Below, piece after piece: positions 1-7,921 of a stretch of DNA of 17,459 nt. Both the position numbers and the translations under genes were made by a program. Numbering within the stretch: the first letter of the stretch is position 1; the number at the start of each line of letters is the position of its first letter. The stretch is from Myxococcales bacterium (lineage in GTDB: Bacteria; Myxococcota; Polyangia; Polyangiales; Polyangiaceae): the NCBI GenBank assembly GCA_020430865.1, contig JAGQIY010000017.1:1-17459 (forward strand). The letters run 5' to 3'. Below the pieces are notes generated by a model. The model was not told the DNA's origin and made no database searches. It worked only from the letters and a program-made list of their open reading frames with translations.

Positions 1-1121
1 ACTCGATGTGGCTCGTGCTCGAGTACGTCGAGGGCGTGAGCTTGCGGGAGCTGCTCGGTGCGGGGGAAGAGGCACGTCGCCTCGAGCCCCTGGAGGCGGT
101 GAGCGTCGCCGTCGAGATCACCCGGGCGCTCGAGCACGCCCACGAGCACGGGATCGTTCACCGCAACCTCCGCCCCGACAACATCCTGCTGACGCCGAAC
201 GGGGGGCTGAAGCTACTGGAGTTTGCCGCGGCCAGTGACGATCGTATCCCCACGGCACCAGAGCTGATGGATGGTGAAGTGGCTGCGCCCGCTTACTTCT
301 CACCGGAGCAAATCCTTGGCGAGCCCCCGGACCCTCGCAGCGATCTGTTCGCGCTCGGAGTGATGCTGTACGAGATGCTCGGAGGTCGGCGTCCGTTCGA
401 CGGACCCGATCTGCGCTCCACCACGCAGCGTATCCGACACGACGTCCCTCCGGCGCTCTCGCGCCTCGCGCCTCACGTCCCGAGTCAGCTCGATCGCCTG
501 GTCCAGCGCCTGCTGGAGAAGATGCCTGCGGATCGCTTCGGCTCCGCCGCCGAGCTCCACCTCGCGCTTCTGAGCGTGCTCGAAGACGACGGTCGGACTC
601 CCGCAGAGCTGATCCGCCACGCGCTGGGCCGCAACGGGCTGGCTGCGATCGACGACCTCGGCGAGGAGGAGCTCGCGCTGCCGGAGGAGGCGCCGCGCAG
701 TCTGAGCAGCGCGCTGCTCGGCATGCTGGCGGTCTGCGCGCTGATCCTGCTCGGTGGTGTCGTGATTCAAATCATTTCCGCGCGGGATGGATCTGCGCCC
801 AGCGTGAGCCAAGGGTCTCATGCGCTGGAGCTGCGTCCGAGCCAGGCGGGGTACCTGCGAGTCGTGGCGGATCCCTGGGCCTACGTCATCGTCGATGGTG
901 AGAAGGTGGAGACCACGCCCTTCGCCGAGCCCATCCCGCTGAGCCCAGGGACTCACTACGTGCGCCTGGAGCACCCGGCGGCTCCGACCGAACGCCGCAC
1001 CATCACCCTCGCCCCCGGAGAGAGCATCCTGCTCGACGTGAAGCTCGACGTACCTCGGCGCCCCGAGCCCATCCTGCCCTCACACGACGCCGGGACCGAC
1101 GCGCCGGTCGAGTCGCCCTGA
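1..1121 (+). CDS. Ser/Thr kinase-like protein, probable pseudokinase with PEGA domain (5' end missing)
   Basis: The gene enters from the left edge; the frame is open to base 3, and the Met at base 6 is internal, since the N-lobe with the glycine loop and VAIK lysine is absent. Numbering from that Met, residues 1-195 are the kinase C-lobe. The catalytic loop reads HRNLRPDN (52-59), so the HRD aspartate is Asn, and the DFG position reads EFA (72-74). SPEQ (99-102) replaces APE, and DLFALGVMLYEMLGGRRPF is a normal helix F region. A transmembrane helix spans about 235-258, followed by a PEGA domain (about 282-348) and a Pro-rich tail. This fits the one-pass membrane Hanks-type kinases common in myxobacteria, with the kinase domain inside and PEGA outside. 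Loss of both catalytic Asp argues for a pseudokinase acting as a binding or scaffold protein. The flavoenzyme gene follows 33 bp downstream, probably co-transcribed. Confidence 0.85.
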   Translation, partial: SMWLVLEYVEGVSLRELLGAGEEARRLEPLEAVSVAVEITRALEHAHEHGIVHRNLRPDNILLTPNGGLKLLEFAAASDDRIPTAPELMDGEVAAPAYFSPEQILGEPPDPRSDLFALGVMLYEMLGGRRPFDGPDLRSTTQRIRHDVPPALSRLAPHVPSQLDRLVQRLLEKMPADRFGSAAELHLALLSVLEDDGRTPAELIRHALGRNGLAAIDDLGEEELALPEEAPRSLSSALLGMLAVCALILLGGVVIQIISARDGSAPSVSQGSHALELRPSQAGYLRVVADPWAYVIVDGEKVETTPFAEPIPLSPGTHYVRLEHPAAPTERRTITLAPGESILLDVKLDVPRRPEPILPSHDAGTDAPVESP

Positions 1122-1154
1122 AGGGACTGGCAGTCGTCGCGCGGAGCAGGGAAG

Positions 1155-2732
1155 ATGAGCGCCGTGGCGCAACTCTCGTCAGCGCTCGAGGAATGGACAG
1201 AGCTGCTGGGCTCCGAGGCCGTGGTGCGCCCAGGCCCGGAGCTCGATGGCCTCAATCGCACGACCCAGGCGCGCGAATCGGGCGGGAGTCACGCGGCGCT
1301 GGCAGCGCTACGTCCGACCTCTCGCGCGCAGCTGCCAGACTTGCTGCGAGTTGCCGCGAGGCACCAGGTGACGGTCTATCCGAGCAGCGCGGGCAAGAGC
1401 TGGGGTCTGGGCACCCGTCAGGCGCCTCGCCCCGCGGTGCTGCTCGACCTGAGCGGGCTGAGGGGCATCAGCGACTTCGATCCTCGGCTGGGGGTGGTTA
1501 GCGTCGAACCAGGCGTCACCTTCCAGCAACTCTACGACTACTTGAAGGCTCAGCGCTCGCGCTTCTTCCTCAACGTCACGGGATCTTCGCCTCACGCGAG
1601 TGTCCTGGGCAACGCTCTGGAACGGGGCGATGGCGCGGGTCCGTACGCGGATCGCTTCGCGCACGTCTGCAACCTCGAGGTGTTGCTCTCGACGGGAGAG
1701 GTGCTGCGGACGGGCTTCGGTAGCTTCCTCGAGGAGCAAGCAGCGGACCTGGCAAGCGTGGCGCGCTGGGGCGTTGGGCCGACCCTCGACGGGCTGTTCT
1801 CCCAGTCCGGTCTCGGGATCGTCACCAGGCTCTCGCTCTGGCTGTGCCCGTTGCCGCGCTCTCTGCATCTGGTGAGCTTCGGTCTCGAGGACCCTGGTCG
1901 CCTGGGCCGCCTCTGGGATGCGCTGAGCGAGCTCAGGTTGGACGGCACCTTCAACGCCAGCATCGGGCTCTGGAACGACTACCGGGTGGTGTCCAGCGTC
2001 GCGCGCCTGCCAGAGGGCGCCGATCGCGGCCGCGCTCTGCCCCGAGCCGCGCTCGAAGCCATGCCCGAGTGGCCGCGGCTGCGCTGGAGCGGTACCACCG
2101 CGCTCTACGCCGCGAGTCCCGAACAGGGCCATGCCGCGCGGATACATACAGAGCGCTGCCTGAGGCCGCTGGTCGATCGTCTCGAGTTCTTCGAGGCCAG
2201 CGGCGACGCGAGTGTCGGGCGGGAGCTGTTGCACCCGGAGCAGCCCGCGTTCAAGTTCTTGCAAGGCATCCCTCACGAGCACAGCCTCGAGAGCGTCTAC
2301 TGGCGCAAGCCCCGCGGTGCCCCGCTCAGCGCACCGCTGGATCCAGCCGCCGACGGCTGCGGCGTGAACTGGGTTTGCGCGGCGCTGCCGTTTCGAGGGC
2401 GTGATCTGGTGCGAGCAGTCGCGCTCTCCGAGCGGTTGCTCATCGAGCACGGCTTCGAGCCCCTGCTGGCCTGTCTCTCCACCGCTCCCCGCTGCGCGAA
2501 CCTGGCGCCGCTCATCGTCTACGATCGCGACGAGCCTGGGGCGGACGAGCGCGCTGCGCAGTGCCATGACGCGCTCTACGCCGCGCTCGCCGAGGTCGGC
2601 TACCTGCCCTATCGCCTGGGCAGTCAGTCGATGGCTCAGCTACCCCGCGCTCGCGACAGCCGTGCGGAAGTGCTGGAGCGCATCCGCCAGGCGCTCGATC
2701 CTGCTGGCGTCTTCGCGCGCCGGTACACCTAG
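1155..2732 (+). CDS. FAD-linked oxidase of the vanillyl-alcohol oxidase / 4-cresol dehydrogenase family
   Basis: This 525-aa protein has the PCMH-type FAD-binding fold. Residues 59-190 carry the family signatures: PSSAGKSWGLGTRQAP (76-91), which lies on the FAD pyrophosphate, and SVLGNALERGDGAGPYADRF (149-168), close to the VAO/PchF consensus. The C-terminal substrate domain ends in PYRLG (485-489), whose Tyr-Arg pair corresponds to the phenolate-binding Tyr-Arg of VAO, and in the typical LDPAGVFA tail. Family members oxidise or hydroxylate para-substituted phenols with a bicovalent or covalent FAD. Here the region where VAO has its FAD-linking His and PchF its Tyr (around GCGVNWVCAALPF) shows no obvious His or Tyr, so the flavin may be non-covalent (inference from by-eye alignment). 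No signal peptide is seen, so the protein is probably cytoplasmic. The ATG at 1155 follows a purine-rich AGGGA ribosome site. The stop lies 9 bp from the stop of the convergent PhnD-like gene. The substrate is unknown. Confidence 0.85.
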   Translation: MSAVAQLSSALEEWTELLGSEAVVRPGPELDGLNRTTQARESGGSHAALAALRPTSRAQLPDLLRVAARHQVTVYPSSAGKSWGLGTRQAPRPAVLLDLSGLRGISDFDPRLGVVSVEPGVTFQQLYDYLKAQRSRFFLNVTGSSPHASVLGNALERGDGAGPYADRFAHVCNLEVLLSTGEVLRTGFGSFLEEQAADLASVARWGVGPTLDGLFSQSGLGIVTRLSLWLCPLPRSLHLVSFGLEDPGRLGRLWDALSELRLDGTFNASIGLWNDYRVVSSVARLPEGADRGRALPRAALEAMPEWPRLRWSGTTALYAASPEQGHAARIHTERCLRPLVDRLEFFEASGDASVGRELLHPEQPAFKFLQGIPHEHSLESVYWRKPRGAPLSAPLDPAADGCGVNWVCAALPFRGRDLVRAVALSERLLIEHGFEPLLACLSTAPRCANLAPLIVYDRDEPGADERAAQCHDALYAALAEVGYLPYRLGSQSMAQLPRARDSRAEVLERIRQALDPAGVFARRYT

Positions 2733-2741
2733 TTCTCCCGC

Positions 2742-3581
2742 CTAGAGGCCGTCTTCGTCGATACTGATCAGCTCGAGGGCTTGTGCGTGCTCGACGTTCC
2801 CTCGCAGCTCCTCCAGGCGCTTCAGGTCCGGCGCGATGTACATCTCCGCGCCGAAGACGCTCAGCATCGCGTTGGGGGCCTGCTCGCACAGCGCCACCAG
2901 GCTCGCCAGCAGTCGATCTCCCAGCAGCTCCAGCGCTGGCCGCGTCGCGAGCCACAGATCGCTCGGGATCGGGTTGGACACGACCAGAATCCGTACGGCA
3001 ACGTCATGCTCGGCGTCCTGGAAGCCGGCGCGCAGGAGGGGCTTGGTCGCGTCTCCGTCCTCGAACACGGCGAAGGTGGCGCCGACCTCGGCCTGACCGC
3101 TCACCACGGCATCCACGACGCCGCCATGAGAGAAGCAGAAGATCTCGGTCTTGAAGAGCGTCTGCGGATCCAGGCCCTGGCTCGCCAGGGCGACCCTTGG
3201 AAAGACGTAGCCACCCGCCGAGGTCGGCGCGACCCACGCGACGCTGGTGTCCTGGAGCTGCGAGGCGCTGCGCAGCTCCGAGTCCGCGCTGGTGAAGAGC
3301 ACGCTATGGTAGTGGGCGGCTCCCTGGCGCACCGCGCTCGCCATGGGGATCCCCCCGGCCATCGAGCGGTGGGTCAGCGCCAGAATCGGCGACGTCCACA
3401 CCACATCCACCTCGCCATCCTCGAAGGCGTGCGCCAGCGCCTCGGGCTTCCGATAGCGGATGAAGATCACGCTGCTGTCGAGCAGCCCCTCCAGCAGGCG
3501 CCGCAGGTGCTCGAGCTGCATGGACGTGGTGGGATCGTCCCAGACGGGGACGAGACCGATGGCGATGCGAGTGGCTGGCAC
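2742..3581 (-). CDS. PhnD-like phosphate/phosphonate-type substrate-binding protein without signal peptide
   Basis: This 279-aa protein resembles the PhnD family (type-2 periplasmic-binding fold for phosphonate, phosphite or phosphate ABC transporters). It starts almost at the first beta strand (RIAIGLVPVWDD, 5-16). It then has GEVDVVWTSPILAL (56-69), which matches the PhnD 'DVaWlSP' segment, and TSAGGYVFPRVALASQGLDP (120-139), matching the conserved sugar-phosphate-like binding loop. SHGGVVDAVVSGQAEVGATF (151-170) follows the usual Ser-His-x-x-V pattern. No signal peptide, lipobox or transmembrane segment is present, and no ABC permease or ATPase is nearby, so a transport role is doubtful; a cytoplasmic ligand sensor is an inference. 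The start is GTG with a poor ribosome site and lies 63 bp after the TMTC-like gene, so it is likely the last gene of that operon. A misjudged start hiding an export signal is possible but would need frame extension through the 63-bp gap. Confidence 0.75.
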   Translation of the reverse strand: MPATRIAIGLVPVWDDPTTSMQLEHLRRLLEGLLDSSVIFIRYRKPEALAHAFEDGEVDVVWTSPILALTHRSMAGGIPMASAVRQGAAHYHSVLFTSADSELRSASQLQDTSVAWVAPTSAGGYVFPRVALASQGLDPQTLFKTEIFCFSHGGVVDAVVSGQAEVGATFAVFEDGDATKPLLRAGFQDAEHDVAVRILVVSNPIPSDLWLATRPALELLGDRLLASLVALCEQAPNAMLSVFGAEMYIAPDLKRLEELRGNVEHAQALELISIDEDGL

Positions 3582-3644
3582 GTAACGGGAGCGTACCAGG
3601 ATGTGCGTTCGTCGCCACGCCCCGACGGCCCCTCGCGCAGAAGT

Positions 3645-5750
3645 TCAGTCCTTCTTGGGGCCTTCGTTGTATCCGCGCGGACGATACTTGGGATCGACTC
3701 CGTTGTGCTTCTCGCCGTTGTAGACCAGGTCTCGGGCCAGGAAGGCGAGCCAGGAGCCTGGGTTCGCGTCCGCCAGATCCAGCAGCTCCTGCTTGTGAGG
3801 CTCCCAGGCCTTCTCGTCCCACAGGCACTGCAGCGCCAGGGAGATCAGGTTCTGATCGGCAGGGTTCAGCTCGAAGCCCCGCTTGTAGTAGGGCCAGGCC
3901 TCCCCAGCGCGCTGCATGCGGCACAGCGCGTCGCCGTAGTAGATGTGGGCCATTGGCCACTCCGGGGCGAGTTCCATCGCCTTCTTGCCCTCGACCAGGC
4001 GCTGCTCCATGAAGCCGCGAGCGCCCAGCATCACGGAGTAGTTGAGGTGCGCCTTGGCGCTGTTCGACGAGCTCTGAGCTGTCGCCCGCCAGAACACCAG
4101 GTCGTTGGTGTAGTCGAGAGCGTGCATCCGCGCGCTCTGCAGCTGGAAGACGAAGAAGCCGGCGACCAGACTCACGCCCGCCCAGCGACCGAGCTGCTGC
4201 ATGCGATCGCTCGCACCCTGGAGCACCCGCCAGCGAGAGATGTAGAGCAGCGCCCAGGCGTAGAGCGGTGCTAGCCCGATGACGGGCAGGTACCAGAAGC
4301 GCTCCGCCCGCACCGTCGGCAGCAGTACCGGGATGTTGGAGTGGGGGAAGTAAGCGATGGGCACCCAGACGAGCGCCAGCGCCAGCAGCGCGTAGGTGAT
4401 GACTCGAGGCGACCACAGCGCTCCCTCACCCCCAAACTCCGTGGATGCGCTAGCCGCTTCCGGCTGGGGTTCGCTGGCGGACTCTGACGCGGCGTCTGCG
4501 GCCCTGCGTTCGCGCCCGACGCGCACCAACGAAGCGATCCAGAACCCGATCGCGACCAGCGGCGCCAGGAACATCGCCAGTCCGCCCGAGACGATGGTCG
4601 GGGTCAACAGCCTGGGCGGTATTGGTTCCTGGGGGAAACTGTAGTCTCCCGCCAGCTTCCAAGGGAACAGCGTCTGACCGATCCCCCGCGCGTAGACGCG
4701 CAGCGCGCCAGCGATGCGGTGCGGCATGTCGGCGTCCACCAGCGGGTTGTTGATCGGATCCTTCGGCAACCTGGGCTGGGCGAACCAGGCCATGAAGGCG
4801 TGGAGCGCTCGCCGGGCCAGGGGTTCGCTGGCGGGCAGCGGCCTCGTCAGCTCCTCCGGTAGCGCCACCGGGAACCAGCGCTTGCGCAGCTCCGTATACA
4901 GCACCAGCGCAGCGACCGCGCCGACCAACGACAGCAGCGCTCGCGGGACTCGCAGTGGCCGCTTCGGGTGCATCAGCGGCGCCAGCACCAGGCCTGCCCA
5001 AGCGATCAGGGGCACGGCGACGATCGCGCTCTCCTTGGAGAACAGACCGAACAGCAAGGAGATGAACACGCCGAAGGGCATTGCCCAGGCAGGGAGACGC
5101 AAGCACAGGAGAGCCAGCAACACGCCCATCCCGCCCAGCACGTCGGCGATCCCCACCACGCCGGTGACGGCCTCCGTCAACACCGCGCTGGCGAGGAACA
5201 CGAACCCGGTGAGCCACGCGAAGCCGCGTTTCCGTGGAGCAATGAACATCGCCAAGCGACACAGCAGAGCTGCGTTGATGGCGTGGAACATCAGGTTGAC
5301 CCAGTGCGGTAACCAAGGGTGCTCGCGGAGTCTCCAGAGCGCGCGCCAGATCAGATTCGGGATCGGGCGGTAGGAGCCGATGCTGCCGGTGGGGGGTAGG
5401 CCCCAGAAGTCGCGAGTGAAGGCGTCTCGCCACAGCAGGTGGTCGCCGTTGACGTACGGGTTCGCGAGCAGCGCCTCTTGTTCGTCGAAGATGCAGTTCG
5501 TGGTCGGGCTGCGCGTGTAGATCACGGCGACCAGGACCAACGCTGGCAGCAGCGCGTTCCAGAACGTGGGGTCCTGTTCCGTGAAGTAGCGCTTCAACCA
5601 GAGCCACGAGCGCAGTGCCAGGTTCGGCTTGGGCGGTGCCTGAGGCGACGGTTCTCGCGGTTGCTCGGCGCCAGCATCCACCGGCTCGGCAGAGGCGTGC
5701 TCTGCGGAAGCGTCCGCTGGCTGCTCGGCGATGGGATTCGACCCGGGCAC
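3645..5750 (-). CDS. Polytopic TMTC-like (GT-C fold) glycosyltransferase with C-terminal TPRs
   Basis: This is a 701-aa integral membrane protein. Residues 1-45 are a Pro/Ala/Glu-rich cytoplasmic lead. The first membrane helix (about 64-79) is followed by a loop with FDEQEALLANPYV (88-100), DFWG (114-117), SYRPI (126-130) and HWVNLMFHAINAAL (149-162). That order is the hallmark of the TMTC/DUF1736 O-mannosyltransferase-like proteins, in which the acidic pair of the first loop is the GT-C catalytic site. Many further hydrophobic helices follow, and then a soluble C-terminal part with at least two TPR units (about residues 560-650, with YGDALCRMQRAGEAWPYYKR). Such enzymes use a polyprenyl-phosphate sugar on the periplasmic face; donor and acceptor here are unknown. 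A Glu/Ala/Ser-rich insert of about 25 residues lies in a loop near residue 430. The start is GTG with a weak ribosome site, 12 bp after the SDR stop, which suggests one transcript. Confidence 0.75.
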   Translation of the reverse strand: MPGSNPIAEQPADASAEHASAEPVDAGAEQPREPSPQAPPKPNLALRSWLWLKRYFTEQDPTFWNALLPALVLVAVIYTRSPTTNCIFDEQEALLANPYVNGDHLLWRDAFTRDFWGLPPTGSIGSYRPIPNLIWRALWRLREHPWLPHWVNLMFHAINAALLCRLAMFIAPRKRGFAWLTGFVFLASAVLTEAVTGVVGIADVLGGMGVLLALLCLRLPAWAMPFGVFISLLFGLFSKESAIVAVPLIAWAGLVLAPLMHPKRPLRVPRALLSLVGAVAALVLYTELRKRWFPVALPEELTRPLPASEPLARRALHAFMAWFAQPRLPKDPINNPLVDADMPHRIAGALRVYARGIGQTLFPWKLAGDYSFPQEPIPPRLLTPTIVSGGLAMFLAPLVAIGFWIASLVRVGRERRAADAASESASEPQPEAASASTEFGGEGALWSPRVITYALLALALVWVPIAYFPHSNIPVLLPTVRAERFWYLPVIGLAPLYAWALLYISRWRVLQGASDRMQQLGRWAGVSLVAGFFVFQLQSARMHALDYTNDLVFWRATAQSSSNSAKAHLNYSVMLGARGFMEQRLVEGKKAMELAPEWPMAHIYYGDALCRMQRAGEAWPYYKRGFELNPADQNLISLALQCLWDEKAWEPHKQELLDLADANPGSWLAFLARDLVYNGEKHNGVDPKYRPRGYNEGPKKD

Positions 5751-5762
5751 TGCCCGGTCGTA

Positions 5763-6584
5763 TCAGGTTTCGCTGGGTTCTTCGATGGGCCAGATATCTC
5801 CCCAGAGGGAACCGCCGCCATCGATGTAGTACGTGGAACCGGTCACGAAGTCATTTTCGCGGCTGGCCAGGAACACGATCACCCGCGACACCTCCTCCAC
5901 CGTACCGAGGCGCTTGAGCGGGGTGGCCTGCCTCGACAGCTCCAGGGTGCTCTCGCCATACTGGGTGGTGCCCGAGGAGCGGATCGTCCCGGGGGCGCAG
6001 GCGTTGACCCGGATGCCGTGGTGGGCCCACTCGACGGCCAGCGTCTTGGTCATGTTGTCCACGCCCGCGCGTGCCGCGCCGGTGTGCACCATCCCCGGGA
6101 AGCCTCGGTAGATGTCGGCGATCACGTTCACGATCCGCCCGCGCTTTGCCGGGATCATCGCCCCGTTCGCGACCGCGTGGGTCATGCTGAACAGGCCGAT
6201 CAGGTTGTTGCGGATCACCGCTTCGAAGCCACGCGAGGAGAGCTGCTCTGCGGGGCAGGGGAACTGGCCGCCGGCGTTGTTCACCAGCACGTCCACGCGA
6301 CCTGCCTGCTCGACGACCTGCTTGACGAAGGCCTCACAGCTGTCGGGATCTCGCACGTCGGCGATTCCGCCGATGGGTTCGGGCCCGTAGCCCCGCAGGG
6401 CCTCGAGCCCCGCGTCGATGTTCTCCTGCTTACGACTGCAGATGGCGACGGTGGCTCCGAGGTACGCCAGCTCACGCGCGGTAGCGAGACCGATGCCCGT
6501 GCCGCCGCCGGTGACGATCACCACCTGGCCTTCGAATAGACCCTGAGCGTAGATGCTCTTGTACGACTTCTGAGCGCCAGCCAT
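5763..6584 (-). CDS. SDR-family oxidoreductase, peroxisomal trans-2-enoyl-CoA reductase (PECR)-like
   Basis: This 273-aa Rossmann-fold protein carries the NAD(P)-binding TGGGTGIG (25-32), Ser50-Arg51 after beta-2 (NADPH preference plausible), the NNAG motif (102-105) and the C-terminal GSTYYIDGGGS. The segment GFPGMVHTGAARAGV (161-175) is very like the human PECR sequence and unlike classical SDRs: the Tyr and Lys of YxxxK align with Thr168 and Arg172, and the catalytic Ser region reads NVIAD (153-157). PECR and its dienoyl-CoA reductase relatives work without the classical Tyr and reduce 2-enoyl-CoA with NADPH. A role in fatty-acid chain modification is therefore the best guess, but the exact substrate is not shown. 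The ATG at 6584 is preferred over a GTG immediately upstream. The gene follows a 198-bp gap after tsaD and lies 12 bp before the TMTC-like gene. Confidence 0.8.
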   Translation of the reverse strand: MAGAQKSYKSIYAQGLFEGQVVIVTGGGTGIGLATARELAYLGATVAICSRKQENIDAGLEALRGYGPEPIGGIADVRDPDSCEAFVKQVVEQAGRVDVLVNNAGGQFPCPAEQLSSRGFEAVIRNNLIGLFSMTHAVANGAMIPAKRGRIVNVIADIYRGFPGMVHTGAARAGVDNMTKTLAVEWAHHGIRVNACAPGTIRSSGTTQYGESTLELSRQATPLKRLGTVEEVSRVIVFLASRENDFVTGSTYYIDGGGSLWGDIWPIEEPSET

Positions 6585-6782
6585 CACTTCGACGGACTAC
6601 AGCAAAGAATGCCCGAGCGCCACACTCGAAGTGAAATGTGGTGAGTTCAACTATCAACACGATCGGTTGGAGCTTCCCTCCACCTCCAGACGTGCGATCT
6701 CGTGTGCAAAAGCAGACGCTCGGCGGAGCGCGTCGCGAGCCCTCACGAGCTGCGTCTCCGTGCGCGCCCGCCCTCGAGACCT
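6585..6782 (-). promoter_or_regulatory. Intergenic gap probably carrying the promoter of the SDR-TMTC-PhnD genes
   Basis: This is the only wide gap (198 bp) within the six-gene minus-strand run. The part at 6600-6720 is clearly richer in A/T than its surroundings. On the minus strand it contains TTGATA and TTGAAC hexamers about 90 and 80 bp before the SDR start, but no convincing -10 box at the right spacing. A 5-bp inverted repeat (ccaca/tgtgg, 6620-6641) lies close to the gene. I infer that transcription restarts here, separating the SDR operon from tsaD; the individual boxes are not reliable. Confidence 0.3.
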
Positions 6783-7862
6783 TCAGACCTCGTGGGGCAG
6801 GTTTCGCGTGCGTTTCCCTCGCCCCTTGCGCGTGACTCGGGGCAGCCCCGTCTTGGTGCTGGTCGTGAGCTGGCCACGGTCGTCCTCGCCCAGCAGGAGC
6901 CGCTGCGCGCCGGCGTAGGCGATCATCGCCGCGTTGTCGGTGCAGCCTCTGAGCGGTGGAGCAACGACGTGAATGCCGCGCGAGGTGCCGAGCTCCACGG
7001 CGCGCGCGCGCAGCTGTCGATTGGCAGCGACGCCGCCGCCGAGCACCACGCAGTCCACCTCCTCATTCGATACCGCGCGGAAAGTTTTGCTGAGCAGCGC
7101 CTCGACCACGCGAGTCTGGAAGGCGGCGCACAGGTCCCGAAGGGTCTGGTCGTCGCCTGGGCGACCGTGCTGTTCTACCCAGCGGGCGACGTTGGTCTTC
7201 AGGCCCGAGAAGCTGAACTCCAGAGAGTCCCGCTGCGGCATCGGCTTCGCCAGCTTGACGCCTCTCGGGTCGCCCTCCGCCGCCAGGCGGTCGATGACTG
7301 GACCGCCGGGATAGCCCAGACCCAGGAGCTTCGCGACCTTGTCGTAGGCCTCGCCAGCGGCGTCGTCTCGAGTGCCCCCGAGCTCGCGGACTCCGGCGGC
7401 TTGCTTGGAATCCACGCGGTAAATCGCGGTGTGACCGCCCGACGCGATCAGGGCGACGAAGGGCAGGCGTGGGCTGAGCGGTTCGAGCCCTGGAAAGCGC
7501 AGGTACGCTGCGAGCAGATGACCGACCAGGTGATCGACACCGACCAGCGGCAGGCCGCTGGCCCAGGCCAGGCCTTGCGCGAGCTGTACCCCCACCAGCA
7601 GCGCGCCCGCCAGACCCGGACGACAGGTCACCGCGATGCCGTCGAGATCCTCGAGCCCGAGCTGGGCGCGCTCGAGCGCCGCTTCGACCACGTAGCGCCC
7701 GTTCTTCAGGTGGTCTCGCGACGCGAGCTCCGGCACCACCCCGCCGTACTCGGCGTGGAGCTTCACCTGACTGTGGACGACGTCACTCAGCACCTCGCCT
7801 TCGTCGCTGACGATGGAGGCCGCGGTCTCGTCGCAGGACGTCTCGATGCCTAGGACTCGCAC
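6783..7862 (-). CDS. tsaD: tRNA N6-adenosine threonylcarbamoyltransferase TsaD
   Basis: This 359-aa protein is the Kae1/TsaD (formerly Gcp) catalytic subunit. It transfers the threonylcarbamoyl group of TC-AMP to A37 of ANN-decoding tRNAs with TsaB and TsaE. It starts with the family N-terminus (VLGIETSCDETAASIV, 3-18). It shows the metal-binding HLVGH (His111 and His115, the same numbers as in E. coli), SGGHTAIY (141-148), the RDDAAGEAYDKVAKLLGLGYPGGP stretch (165-188) and VLGGGVAANRQLR near the C-terminus. The basic tail ends in RKGRGKRTRN. The frame stays open further upstream, but that extension overlaps the lipoprotein gene and looks like shadow sequence. The GTG at 7862 gives the canonical start. 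It lies 59 bp after the lipoprotein stop and may share its transcript. No tsaB or tsaE is in the window. Confidence 0.96.
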   Translation of the reverse strand: MRVLGIETSCDETAASIVSDEGEVLSDVVHSQVKLHAEYGGVVPELASRDHLKNGRYVVEAALERAQLGLEDLDGIAVTCRPGLAGALLVGVQLAQGLAWASGLPLVGVDHLVGHLLAAYLRFPGLEPLSPRLPFVALIASGGHTAIYRVDSKQAAGVRELGGTRDDAAGEAYDKVAKLLGLGYPGGPVIDRLAAEGDPRGVKLAKPMPQRDSLEFSFSGLKTNVARWVEQHGRPGDDQTLRDLCAAFQTRVVEALLSKTFRAVSNEEVDCVVLGGGVAANRQLRARAVELGTSRGIHVVAPPLRGCTDNAAMIAYAGAQRLLLGEDDRGQLTTSTKTGLPRVTRKGRGKRTRNLPHEV

Positions 7863-7921
7863 GGCGCTGCCATACCATGCATTCGAGGCCTGGCCAGCCG
7901 CGCGCCGCCTTCTCCAGCCGT

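Noticed and set aside
2781..4274. 497-codon plus-strand open frame opposite the PhnD-like and TMTC-like genes
   Set aside because: It spans two minus-strand genes and their gap, and its content is Gln/His/Arg/Leu-rich shadow sequence.
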